Under the pieces are notes generated by a model. The model did no database searches. It was not told the DNA's origin and was given only the letters and a program-made list of their open reading frames with translations. The position numbers and the translations under genes were made by a program. Positions 1-11,079 of a stretch of DNA of 64,000 nt are shown here, one piece after another. Numbering within the stretch: position 1 is the stretch's first letter; every line of letters starts with the position of its first letter. Source of the DNA: Aptenodytes patagonicus (Eukaryota; Chordata; Aves; Sphenisciformes; Spheniscidae); NCBI RefSeq assembly GCF_965638725.1, contig NC_134962.1, positions 1,495,501 to 1,559,500 of the forward strand. The letters run 5' to 3'.

Positions 1-1505
1 CGGGAGCAGTTATCCGGCAGGGCAGAGCGCTGCCTCCCTCTGCCCAGGTCCTCCCCTGGCAAATCTGTCCCAGAGGGGAGCAGCAGGACCCCCAGATCCC
101 AGTCGCTTTATCCCGGGGATGCTGGCACCCCCCTGGCGTGGGGCACCATGCCTGCCGGGGCTGGGGGCTCACCGCGGCTACACATCACTGGATTACTCTG
201 CTCCAGCTCTCTGGGCTCTTCAGTTTGGGGATCAGGGAGCGGCGAATCCTCGGCAGAGGAGAGGCCTGGGCTGGCCGTTGTGGGCTTTGGGCATTAGGCA
301 GGAGGTAGCCTGGAAAAACAGCCCGGGGGTGGCAAATGCAAAAGGCTGCATCGGGGTGAGCTGGCCGTGCTCCCTCCTCCTCTCCTGCCTCTTGTCCTGC
401 TCCTCGCGCTCCCCTGGACCGTGGCCGAGCAGCACTTAGCGTTTCAAATCACCCATCGATTATCAGCTGGCCGGTCCCATCACTCGTGTTGCTCTGGGCT
501 GGAGCTGCCAAAATCTGGGACAAATACCGGCATCGTGAATGGGCTTGGGGATGGAGGGGGGAGCACCCGGTGCCCCCAGCCCAGCCGTCCCCGGCAGCCT
601 GTGAGCGCAGTGGGGCATCACAGCGGTGCCATGGGACGCTCGGCGGGATGGACGTGCTGAGCGGATGCTTTCCGTGGCTCCCCTCCACTGCAGCAGTTCA
701 CATCCCTGCGTGTGCCCGAGGTGCTGCCTCCTCGAGCAGCTCCCACCGGTTGTTACGAACCTCTGGATCTGGCCTATTTATTTACAGGAAAACAGGCTCT
801 GTGTTTCCCGAGGGATTAGCTGCTGCTGCCGCATCATGCAGGGATCTGTGCTTCCTTACCTGATTTCACTGGTGAATGGGTGATTCTGACTTAATTAAGG
901 AAAAGCAGGTGCCCAGCCCGCTGCGGGGACAGCCGCCTGCCCGGGCAGAAACTCGGCGAGGTCTGGGGCTGGGTGTCAGAGCCCTCGTCCCATCTCTGCC
1001 CCGAGTAATGCCACTACTGCAGGCGCCCTGCATCCCTGCGGCAGACCTGCCTTCCCCAGTGGGGACGGGGACGGGGACCTGGGGTCATGGGAAAGCTTGT
1101 CCCGAGCCTGGAGACTGGTGGGAAAGGGGCTTTAGGCCAAGGGGATGGAGCAAGAGCGTGTTGTAGGAAACTGCCCACTGGGAAGGAAGATGAACAGCAC
1201 AAGCGTGGGCCTTACAAATGGAGAAAGCCCTCATCCTGCACCCGCAGCGTGCCCTGTCGGGGCAGGACCCTGGGCATGCAGCATCCCGGTGTTCCCCCTG
1301 TTCCCCCCCGTGGGGGGCAGGCAGGGAGTGGACCCCAGATGTGCAGGGGATGCAGTCCACATCTGTCCCCATACAGCTGGCCCCAGGGTCTAAACTGATG
1401 CCCCGGTGCAGGGGCTCACCCCTGCACCAGCACTTTGCACGGCTCCCATCTCACCGGGGCCGTTTCCCTGCCTTCACCTCCTCTCTCTGTTGCATCTAAC
1501 CCGCA
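1..1505. other. SNPH upstream sequence, no coding exon seen
   Basis: I see no recognisable coding exon here. By position this is the 5' flank or first intron of SNPH; untranslated first exons may lie here or left of the window. The stretch is mostly GC-rich, with an AT-richer patch at about 760-910 that could be regulatory. It ends in a pyrimidine-rich tract and an AG at 1504-1505, the acceptor in front of the first SNPH coding exon. Confidence 0.5.
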
Positions 1506-1540
1506 GTTCCCCCGCGCCCAGGACCCGCAGCACCGCGGCA

Positions 1541-4500
1541 ATGTCTCTGCCGGGGAGCAGACGCTCGTCTACCGGATCGCGAAGGTGAATATGCTTCGGC
1601 CCCTGGGCCCGGGCACCGGTGCCCGCCCGGCACTTCTCCCAGCTGGCAGCAGGGAGGGAACGATCCCCACCTACGCCACGAGCTGCCACTTTGCAGCACA
1701 AACCCCCAGCCCGGCTTTCAGGGCGTTGCATGTCGCTGCCCGCCGCACAGCACTTCCCCGTCCGTGCATGCAGCCCCCTGAGCGCTGCACCCCCTGTCCC
1801 TCTCTGTCCATCTCTGCCGCAGCCGGGACCAACCCCTCTGTCCGTCCAGGCAAAGGCAGGCAGTGGTGGAGGGCCCCGGCCCCGGGCGGCCGCACAGGGG
1901 CGCTGGGGTTGGGGCGGTGAAGCTGGTAGGTGTGTTAGCCCTTGAAAAGCATCTCCTTGAGCTGCAGTGATAAAGAGCAAGAGGGAAAAAAGAAAGAAAA
2001 AAAGCATTTATTCCCCTCCAAATGTCTCCATGACCTGGGCTGCTGTTATTTAGGAACTGGCTGCCACCGGCAGCATGGGCAGAGAGCAAAGGCAGATCTG
2101 TCATGTGTAGGTGCTGACCGGGCAGCGGGGTGGCTCGAGCTCTGCCAGGGCCACGTTCCCAGGGGGCACCCAAGGGGCTCCTGGTCCTCGGGGTGGAGGG
2201 ATGCCATGCTGGCATCCGGGGGATGCCACGCCGGGGGGGGAACGGGTGGGCAGCCCCCCCCCAGTCCTGCCTTTGCACCCGTCACCGTGTCTGTGCCATT
2301 TTGATCCCTGCTGTTTGTTTTGTCCTTTTGTCTTGTGTGTTCTCGGTGTGGTGGTTGGCAGTCGCGGGGTTTATGGACGGAGTGGCTTTGCCTCCTTCTT
2401 TAAGTCTTCAGCGCCCTCAGCCACTCGGCCTGAGACACAGCCTCTTCTCCCTGCCTCCAGGCGCCCCTCGCCCCCTGGGAGGGACACCTACGGCACCTCC
2501 TCGCTGAGCAGCAGCAGCAATTCTGGCTCCTGCAAGGGCAGCGACAGCAGCCCCACCCCAAGGTAACCCATCACCTGTGGCCCCAGGGCAGTTGCCGGGT
2601 GCCCCCGGGCAGGGGGGAGCAGCACCCGTGCTGCCGGTGCCCGGCGGTGACAGGAGCGCAGGGGCTGGTGGAGTGAGGCTGTGCGCTTGACGGCTGGGGG
2701 AGCCGGAGCTGGCGGAGCCGCTGGTGTGTCTCGCAAAGACCCCCACCATCTTCCTCCAAACCTCTCCGCCGCCATTGTCATGTCTTCTCCCTCCTCATCC
2801 CTCCACCTGCCAGCCCGCTGCCCTGTCCCCTTCCCTCCTGTCCTGCCGTGGCTGTGGCTTGCACACTGCACGCGTCCCTCCCTCCGCTCCTGCACCCCAA
2901 GGAGCACCCTGGGTCCTTCGGGACCGGACAAGAGCTGCATTTCTATTCCCTCGTGCTGCCCGGCGGAGGTCTGGCGAGAGCGGGTGGCAGCCTGGCTTCT
3001 CAGTGGGGAGCTCCCAGTGTGCTCGGGGCATAAACCCAGCCGGGCACCGAGCTGCGGGATGGGGCACCGGCCCCAGCCCCACAGCAGCGTGCGTCTGCAT
3101 TTTGGGCCATCCATGCTGGGTTCGTCCTGCCTGTCCCCAGTCACCTCCCAGCTCCCAGAAGTGGCATCAAATCTGGGAGGATATGAGGGGCCTGAGGGTA
3201 ACCTGGGAACAGAGCCCGCGCACACCGCAGCAGGGAGCGGTGGCCGTCCTGCTGCCGCAGGGCGTTGCAAGATCACGGTCCTGCCTGGCTGCTCCTAACG
3301 CGATGCTTATGTCTCTGGCCGGAGGCTGCTGGTGCTGCTGGGCTGCCTGCCACCATGCATGGGGGTTTTGGGCTGCCCTGCTGCCATGCACAGAGAGTAC
3401 CCACCGCCCTGCTGGGATGCACAGGGGTTTTGGTCCACCCTGCTGCAGTGCAGGAGCATCTCGTGCTGTGCAATGCTCTCTGCGTGCCTCCCAGCCCAGA
3501 CATGCAGCCCTGTCCCTGGTCAGCCCCTGCTCTCCATGCTGCCCTGGGCTTTGGGCCAGAGATGTCACCTCATCCGCCCCGGTGGCGGCACGAGGAGGGT
3601 CCGGACGTGCCACTGTCCCAGCCCGGAGCAGATGCCGGATGCTCCAGCTTGCTCTCCATGGGCAGGACGGCCGCCAGCTCCAGACCTGCTCCAGCCTGAT
3701 CCCTCCCATTACACATCTTCCGACTCCATCTCTGACAGGGCTGATCCCATGCCGGGGTCTCCATCCGCATCTGCCATTCCCCCGGAAAGCTCGCTCTGGG
3801 CACGCGGAGACCTCGGCGCCCGCCTGCTCCCGGCTCTGCTCATGCACCCGCTGCCCTGGTGAAGCTGTGGGCTGTGCCAGCGGGTTCGGGAGCTGCACCT
3901 GCCCTCCCGCCGGCAGCACGGCACCCTGAGACACCCACCCTGTCCCTCCTGCCCGTGGCACTCCTTTGGGGTGCACTACGGGGCTGCACCCCCCTGCACC
4001 CCGAGAGGAGGCGTCTCCCTTGCAGTCCCTCCGCCGAGCCCATGCCAGTGCCAGCACCGGCGGGTGGGTGACAGCCATGTCCCCGCAGACGCTCGGCCAA
4101 GTACAACCTCTGCAGTGACAACCATGGGATAAAGCCGCCGACGCCGGAGCAGTACCTGACGCCCCTGCAGCAGAAGGAAGTCTGCATCAGGCACCTGAAA
4201 GCTCGCCTGAAGGACACGCAGGAGCGGCTGCAGGACAGGTGAGCGTGGGGGCAGCGGGAGCAGACCACCCCGGCACGGGAGCCGCCAGGAAGGGTCCCGG
4301 CACCAGCCACCACTGCCTGCGGTGGCAGCTCCTGTATGGGACTGGTCCTTCTGGGGGTTCTCGGTTCCCAGTGCCGTGTCTTGCCTTCGGGCTCATGCCC
4401 AGGCACCAGGTTCACGGCTTTGCAGCAGCATTGCAGGCACATGGGCATCTGGCGTTGCTGCCCGTCCAGCTGGGGAGCTGCGGATTCGGGGGACGCAGAG

Positions 4501-6061
4501 CCTGTACGTCCCACCTGCAGTGGCTGTGCGCTCCCCTGCGCCCCTGGTTAAGTCTCTGCCACGCTTTTTCTGAATTTCAGCGTCAGAGTGGCTAATCCCC
4601 ATCTGCTCCTCTTGGGCTTAGGCACATCCTCACCGGCGTGCCAGCTGCCACGCGCCAGCCCGGGGCCCCTGCCCGTCCCCACGCAGCCCTTGGGAGGCCT
4701 GGGCTCTGCAGCCCCTCCGGGAAGGGGCCGAGCATCACTCTCGAGGGTCCCCGAGCATTGCTCCTGAGGGTCCCCAAGCATCCCTCCTGAGGGTCCCCGA
4801 GCTGCTGGATCCATCCCTGGGTCCCAGCCGTGGGTGTTACTGGGTGATCTGGCTCCAACTCAGTGCCGGGCATGTGAGGACAGGGCTGGCCCCGCAGCCC
4901 CCTCAGCGCCGCGGCGGTGTCCTCCCCGTCTCTCGCAGGGATGCTGAGATCGAGGACCTGAAGACGCAGCTGTCGCGGATGCAGGAGGACTGGATCGAGG
5001 AGGAGTGCCACCGCGTGGAGGCCCAGCTGGCGCTGAAGGAGGCCCGCAAGGAGATCAAGCAGCTGAAGCAGGTCATTGACACGGTGAAGAACAACCTGCT
5101 GGAGAAGGACAAGGGGCTCCAGAAGTATTTCGTGGACATCAACATCCAGAACAAGAAGCTGGAGACGCTGCTGCACAGCATGGAGGTGGCGCAGAACGGG
5201 GCGCTGAAGGAGGAGGGTGCCGGCGAGTCGGCCGGGGGGTCCCCAGCCCGCTCCCTCACCCGCAGCTCCACCTACACCAAGCTGAGCGACCAGGGGGCCG
5301 GGGACCGCAACGTGGGGGGCTCGCAGACCATCTCGCTGGACGAGGGGGCCGACAGCGGCTTCGCGGGAGCGGAGGAGGCTCCCAGCCATACGGACCCGCT
5401 AGAGGGGGGGGGCACCCGCCTGCCCCCCAGCTCCACCTACGAGAAGCTGCTGGGGCTGCGGGGCAGCGTGGAGGCCGGGGTGCAGGCCAGCTGCATGCAG
5501 GAGCGGGCCATCCAGACGGACTTCGTGCCCTGCCAGCCCGACCTGGACACCATCCTGGAGAAGGTGATGAAGTCCCAGGCTTGCAGCTTAGGCAGCCCCA
5601 CCTCGGCCTGGGTCTCCGAAATGGAAGACATGATGCCTGGCCCCGAGCTCTCCAACCCCACCGGGGCCACGGACCTGCTGGTGGCCGAGCCCGATGCCGT
5701 GACGGCGGGTGCCGGGGCCGAGGCGGGTGCCCCCTGCAACCCGGCAGTGCGGCAGCCCCCCAGCGCCAGCCCCTCCGTGGCCATCGCCTGCACAGTGGAG
5801 GAGGAGACGACGGAGGCGACCGGCTGCGAGGCTGCCCCCTCCAAGAGCTACTGGAGCCGCCACTTCATCGTGGATCTGCTGGCGGTGGTGGTGCCGGCGG
5901 TGCCCACGGTGGCCTGGCTGTGCCGCTCGCAGCGCCGGCAGGGCCAGCCCATCTACAACATCAGCTCGCTGCTGCGGGGCTGCTGCACCGTGGCCCTCCA
6001 CTCCATCCGCAGGATGGGCTGTCACCCCGTCGCCAGCCCCGGGGGCAGCGCCCAGCCCTGA
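1541..6061 (+). CDS. SNPH: Syntaphilin, mitochondrial docking protein (4 coding exons)
   Basis: Coding exons are 1541-1584, 2461-2562, 4089-4238 and 4939-6061, all with GT-AG borders and matching phases; together they encode 472 aa (human about 494). Syntaphilin anchors axonal mitochondria to microtubules and was first described as a syntaxin-1 binder. The start MSLPGSRRSSTGSRR matches the human N-terminus MAMSLPGSRR but lacks the extra upstream Met. A Ser-rich head (residues 15-50) is followed by a long coiled coil (about 79-185, including EDWIEEECHRVEAQL) that is nearly identical to human. A Ser/Pro-rich middle contains QASCMQERAIQTDF. The tail, from SYWSRHF at about 402, carries a hydrophobic segment at about 409-427 and a second at about 439-453; this is the mitochondrial outer-membrane anchor region. 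It is convergent with SDCBP2 downstream. Identity is certain; only upstream untranslated exons are unresolved. Confidence 0.96.
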
Positions 6062-6540
6062 CCTCCCCCCCCGGCCCCGACGCCCCCCACCCACCCCCAT
6101 GGACCCGACCGCTGATTGTAAAGCCCCGGCGTGTCCCCGCTCTCCCGGGGTCCTTCGTCGGCTCCAGCTCATTATGCAGCCCTGGGGGGTGGGAAGGGGC
6201 AAGGGGGGTCCATGGGTGCATGGGGACGTGCTGTGTCCCCCCCCCCAGCTCCTTTATCCTGGAGGAGGGAAAGGACCGTTGCTGGAAGAGAGGTGCCAAG
6301 CGGCGATGCGGGATGTGGCACCGAGCATCACGCTGTGACCCCCTGCCTGATGGACGCCCTGACTGGCCACCGCAGCAGTGCCTCCAGCTGTGGGGGGCTG
6401 CACCCCCCCCGGGTGGGCTGTCCCTTTATTGCACTTGCTTTTTGGTTGTCCTTGCCCTGCCCCGCAGCCAGCCCTGCCGCGGGCGGGCAATGGTGAGGAG
6501 CCACCCGGCAGCGGGGAGAGCTGGGGGGGGGCCGCAGCAA

Positions 6541-6572
6541 GACACACACACACACACCCCCACACCCCCCCC
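6541..6572. repeat. CA microsatellite grading into C-rich tract
   Basis: About eight CA units followed by a C-rich run, within the SNPH 3'UTR. Confidence 0.85.
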
Positions 6573-6932
6573 CGGGTGCGTTTCTTGCTCCAGGTGCAGG
6601 TTGCACCACAACAGCAAAGTCTGGCTGCGGGCAGGAGGACGGCGGGAACCCACCTGGGCACAGCGACTGGCTCTGGACTGGTTCCGGAGGCGGTGGGAGC
6701 CTGTGGGGAACCTTCGCCCCAGCCCACTTCGGTGTCTGTCCTCCTCCCTCGGGCGGGACGGTGCCCTGGCCGGGCCCGGCTCGGCCCCTCTTCAAGCCGC
6801 CCATTGCTTGGGAGATGCCTCCCCGCCCGGGACGGAACCGGGCTGTGGCTCCGACCTCACCGAGCGAGGCCGAGCGGCGCCGGGGGAAGCCTCGGTCCCT
6901 CCCTCCCTCCCTTTGCTTTGCACTATATTCAC

Positions 6933-6960
6933 TTTTTTTTTTTTTTTTTTTTTTTTTTTT
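6933..6960 (+). repeat. T28 homopolymer in SNPH 3'UTR
   Basis: Uninterrupted run of 28 T. It would be a poly-U tract in the SNPH mRNA. On the opposite strand it is a poly-A tract, but no retroposed copy is recognisable beside it. Confidence 0.9.
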
Positions 6961-7916
6961 GGTACAGACTGAAGCCCTGTTGTTGGAGGGACCGAGGCAG
7001 TGCCGCACCGGGGAGGGGGAAACCCCCAGCCCTGGCACTGGCCGCCGCGGAGTGGGACTGGGGGCTCTTGTGGTTTCAGCAGCAGCGATGCTGGCGATGC
7101 CGGCCATCCTGCCCTGTGCTGGAGCTTGGGGATGCCTTTGCCAGGAGGCAGCGAGGGGTGCGGGCAGGGCCGTGCCGGCAGAGCCACGCAGGCACAGCTG
7201 AGCGCCTTTGCCTGCCCCGGCTCAGCCAAATCCCCGCTTTGCTGGTGGCCCCTGGAAAAATGCCTTTTGGTTTTTTTTGAAAAGCAAAGACAGCAAGGAT
7301 TGCTCAGCGGGGGCTGGCGGGGCGTGAGACTTGGGGCTCCCCTGGGCGCACGGCGCTCCCGCCCCACGAATGTCTGTGGCTTCTTCGTGACTTGAACTAA
7401 TGATGTTCCCCCCCCCCCGGCTCCGCCGCCCGTGGGTGCTGCCAGCTGGACGACCTGGGAGCCGGCGATGCTCCACGCACCGGCATCCACTGGTCCCCGT
7501 GCAGACACCCGCCGCGTCTTGCATCCCCCGTGCTTCCCCGCATCCCCCCTCCGGCGGCTGGGGCGCGGGGCGGCGGCTCTGGCCACGCTGGGGGGCGGCG
7601 GTGGCGGCGGCAGCCGCTGGCACAGCACCGGGTGCCGGGTGAAGTATATGGGGAGAAACGGTGGCAAGGCAGCCGGGGCGGCCGATGTAAGCGGAGCTAG
7701 GATATACGCCTCTCGTGCAATGTATTTGTGGATCTGTGTACACGTCTGTTAGACTATCCAAAGCTTTGCCAAGAAATAAATGTAATGATTATATTTGAAA
7801 GACAAATCTATATAATATATTTTTTAAATACAGAACTGAAAAAGCTGTAAACCCCCCCCCCTTTTCTTGTTTCCCCTGTCCTGTACTCGCTGTCTGTGGT
7901 GGATGTAATAAACGTC

Positions 7917-7922
7917 GCTGGG
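7917..7922 (+). terminator. SNPH: SNPH polyadenylation signal (distal)
   Basis: Canonical AATAAA followed within 25 bases by a GT-rich element. A proximal AATAAA lies at 7775-7780. Two 3' ends about 140 bases apart are therefore possible. Confidence 0.7.
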
Positions 7923-8273
7923 TCTGTGTCTGCTTTGGCTGGAGCCGGCCTTTGGCGTCTGCCCCGAGGGGGGCTGGCCCAAGCAGGGACACGGGGACCC
8001 CAGGACAGGGGGAGGCACGTGCCCCGTCCCTGCTGACGAGAGGGAGGAGAGGGCCGGGGGGACACGGGGGACATCACAGACTGGCGGTCCCCCCGCGCCA
8101 CCCTGCAGCCACCAGCCTCTCTAGGGATGAGGGGTTTTGTGCTGAAACAGCTTCTTCTGGGGATGCTGCGGGAGTACCTCCAGTGGCCCCTCCAAGCTTC
8201 CAGGAGCACGTGCAGACTTGGCCACGGGGGCTACCCACGCCGGCGTCGGCCCCCCGGGATGGCAGCGATCGCG

Positions 8274-10390
8274 TCAGAGGTCAGGGACAGAGTGGTCCAT
8301 GGCCGACTTCACCAGCCCCGCCGAGAGCCTGGGCAAAGGGACAGGCGCTCAGCGGGGGGAGCCCGGGGGCCCCCTCGGGGGGCACCGTGGGGCCACGGCG
8401 GGGTGGGGGTGGGCACCGCGGCCCCGTGGTCTCACCGTTTGACCATGTGCTCGTAGATCACGGTGGGGATGATGGTCAGTGTGATCACGTTCCCGGCCCC
8501 TGCCAGCACCTCCGTGAGCTGCTTATCCTGCGGGAGAGAACATGTGGGTCCCATGGGGTGCCCGGCTCTGCCCACCATCCCACGGCGGCCCCTTCCGGCT
8601 CTGGCCCCCGCTCCCCACCCCCCCAGCCGGATCCTGGGCACCCCTGGGTGCGTTTTGCACCACCGATTGTGCACAGCCCCTACCTTCATGCCGATGACGT
8701 TCTGGCCGTTCACCTCGCAGATGTAGTGGTGGGTGAGGAGGCCGTTGCGGGCAGCAGAGCTGTCCTTGGCCAGCGACACAATTTTCCCCTTCTTGACCAC
8801 GATGCCGACGTGGCCGCTGCTGTCCTTGTGCACAGTGACGGTGCGCTGGAAAGGCCTGCGGGGAGAGCGCGGTCAGCGCCGGCACCGCCGCCGGCATCAC
8901 CTGCCCACCTGCCCGCTTACCTGTCCCGCACCACCATGATGATTTTCTCTGGGGACGCCTTCTTCAGCACCCGCTGCGCCTTGTCGCTGCTCCAGCCTGT
9001 GCAGTTCTTGCCGTCGATCTGCAGGATCTGGTCACCGAAGCGCAGCCCCACCAGTGCCGCTGGCGAGTTGGCCTTCACCAGCTGCACGAAGATGCCCTGG
9101 GGACATCAGGGGAGAGATGGCACGGGGACTGAGCAGCCGTACCATGCCACGCTGTGCCACGCCGCACCATGCCGTGCTGCACCGTGCCATGCCATAGCAT
9201 GCTGCATCCTGCTGTGCTGCACCGTGGCATGCTTTGCCCATTTAATGCCACACGTTGCCGTGCCATGATGCACTGTGCCATGTCATGCTGCGCTGTACTG
9301 TCATGCTTATGCCATGCCATGCTGCACCATGCCATGCCATGCTGCACCACGCTGTGCTGTGCCATGCCACACCGTGCCATGCCGTGCACAGCCCCGTGCC
9401 AGCCCAGCCCCCTCACCTGGTCGACGTTTTTCAGCTGCAGCCCTGTCTTGCCCCGCTCGTCCTTGCAGAGGTGGATCTCCCGCACGCCCGGCTTGATCTC
9501 TGCCCGGCGCAGTCCCGTGTTGTTCCAGCTCAGGGGGGTGACCAGCTGGCCCGGGGGGGGCCCGGTGGGGGTCAGTGCCTGTGATGGAGCTGGGGGTCAG
9601 CGGGGCCAGCGGGGGCACGGGGCCCTGTGCATATCAGCCCTCGGAGGGATGCTGCATCCCTTCCCTGGGCAGGATGCGGCCCCAGAGGGACCCCCCCCTC
9701 AGCAGTGATGCTGTGGCACGGGGGGGAGCCCTGCGCAGGGCAGGCAAGAACCACCAGCCCAGACACTTACAGTGCTGCCTTCCGGGAGCAGGTTCTTCTG
9801 GATCTCTTCGCTGGAGAGAGCGAGCCCCATGTAGTTCTCCAGCTCGGCCAGGTTGGGGTACAGCACGGGCGGCGCTGCGGGACACACCGAGGGTGGCCTC
9901 AGCTCGTGGGGTCTCCACCCCACAGCCATTGCCTTCACCCCCGGGAGCCCCCTGGGACCATGGGCCAGCAACCGGCACAAAGGACGTGGCAGGGGATGGG
10001 CCAGGGGAAAGAAACCCCCAAATCCCATCCCCTACCCATGCACTGAGCAGCTAAGACCCCTCCCACGGTGAGCATCGTTCCCCTGTCCCCAGACAGCCCC
10101 TCGACAGGGAGAGCTGATTGCAACCCATGTTACCAGTGCCCGAGACGAGCTTCGGCTTCTCCGTGACCACCGTCGTGGCAGGGGTCCTCACCCCGGCAGC
10201 TGCCTGCGCCTGCCAAGAGACAGGGTTTGCTCGAGGCTGTGCCCCCCAGCTCTGGGGACCCTCCAAGGGCAGGACCCCACAGGGACCCATTGGGGTCTGC
10301 TCACCCCCCCCATAACGCCGCTGCGCTGACACTGACTTGCAAGATCTGGTGGCCCTTCATGTCCTCCAGGGAGGGGTAGAGCGTTGCCAT
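8274..10390 (-). CDS. SDCBP2: Syntenin-2, tandem PDZ scaffold protein (8 coding exons)
   Basis: Minus-strand coding exons in order are 10390-10337, 10209-10134, 9874-9771, 9578-9417, 9096-8921, 8855-8684, 8527-8436 and 8328-8274. All phases agree and they give 296 aa (human 292). Syntenins bind PIP2 and the C-termini of syndecans and other membrane proteins through two PDZ domains. The N-terminus [10 protein letters not shown] and the later [17 protein letters not shown] each carry an LYPxL motif, the ALIX-binding type known from syntenin-1. PDZ1 spans about residues 112-190 ([28 protein letters not shown]). PDZ2 spans about 196-273 ([22 protein letters not shown]). The tail ends [10 protein letters not shown], close to human TMDHSIPDA. 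The start sits in the second exon, whose acceptor is just above 10410; a non-coding first exon precedes it. SDCBP2 rather than SDCBP is supported by the neighbours and by [13 protein letters not shown]. Confidence 0.95.
9120..9410. repeat. CATGC/GCTGC-rich minisatellite in SDCBP2 intron
   Basis: Degenerate tandem array of roughly 10-bp units of the form CCATGCCATGCTGCA across almost the whole intron between the PDZ1 exons (9097-9416). Many ORFs on both strands here are artefacts of the repeat. Confidence 0.85.
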
Positions 10391-11022
10391 CGCTGCTGCC
10401 GTGGCCGTGCCTGGGGACGGGGATGGGCCAATTCAGGGCCGGGGTGCTTCTCCCCGAGCATCCCTCCCAGCCCGCATGCCTGGCTCCGTGTGCCGGAGAC
10501 GGGATGTCACCCGTGGCCTCCAGTGTGACTCAGGGCCGTGTCACCGGAGCCACCGCCTCCGCCACTTCCCGGCAGCTGGTACACGGGCGGCCGTGTGCTG
10601 GGCACGGGCACCCCGGGCATCGCTTGGTTGGCGGCAGGTCCCAGTCCTGGCGCCCGCCCGCCCGCCGGGGCCATTCCAGCATCGCCCAGACATGGGAGTG
10701 GGACGTCCCACGGGAACAGCCCCCCCGACTGCTCCTCGCTTGCCTTTAAATGCCCACCAGTCCCCTCCATCCCCCAATGCACCCCGCGCTGTGCCCATGG
10801 CGAAGCCGTGCCGTCCAGCCCAGCTCCCTGGCGCCGTGTGCCCTGAAACTCATCGCCCAAACCCCAGAGTGCAGCGGCCAAATCCAGACCCAGCTCCGAG
10901 CCCCGTGGAAACCGGGCAGGATCTGGCCCGCAGCCCGGGGACTGCAGCATCCCCCTGCCCGGCAGCAGCATCCCTGGATGGGCGAGACCCCCAGACCCCA
11001 GCCCCAGCTCCCTCGGACTCAC

Positions 11023-11050
11023 CTGCCAATAGCTCCCGGCTCCTGCGTGC
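11023..11050 (-). other. SDCBP2: SDCBP2 non-coding first exon
   Basis: On the minus strand a short GC-rich stretch ends at a strong GTGAGT donor (exon end 11023), about 25-30 bases below a TATA box. It would splice to the acceptor at 10410, giving a short 5'UTR ahead of the ATG at 10390. The exact transcription start is inferred from TATA spacing only. Confidence 0.6.
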
Positions 11051-11072
11051 CGTCCTCTGACCGACCCTGGGC

Positions 11073-11079
11073 TTTTATA
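11073..11079 (-). promoter_or_regulatory. SDCBP2: TATA box of SDCBP2
   Basis: The minus strand reads TATAAAA here, roughly 25-30 bases before the inferred first exon. A clear TATA promoter contrasts with the CpG-island promoters of FKBP1A and NSFL1C and fits tissue-restricted expression. Confidence 0.65.

Larger units (their letters stand above)
6062..7945 (+). other. SNPH: SNPH 3' untranslated region
   Basis: This non-coding tail follows the SNPH stop. It is GC-rich at first and holds a CA microsatellite at 6541-6558 and a T28 homopolymer at 6933-6960, then turns AT-rich after about 7690. Two canonical AATAAA signals lie near the end, at 7775-7780 and 7917-7922. The second is followed by a GT-rich stretch typical of a downstream cleavage element, so the main 3' end is probably near 7940. 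Confidence 0.75.

Noticed and set aside
5581-6972. 463-codon plus-strand frame overlapping the SNPH last exon and 3'UTR
   Set aside because: It is a shifted frame of SNPH coding DNA running into the UTR; the SNPH frame matches the known protein.
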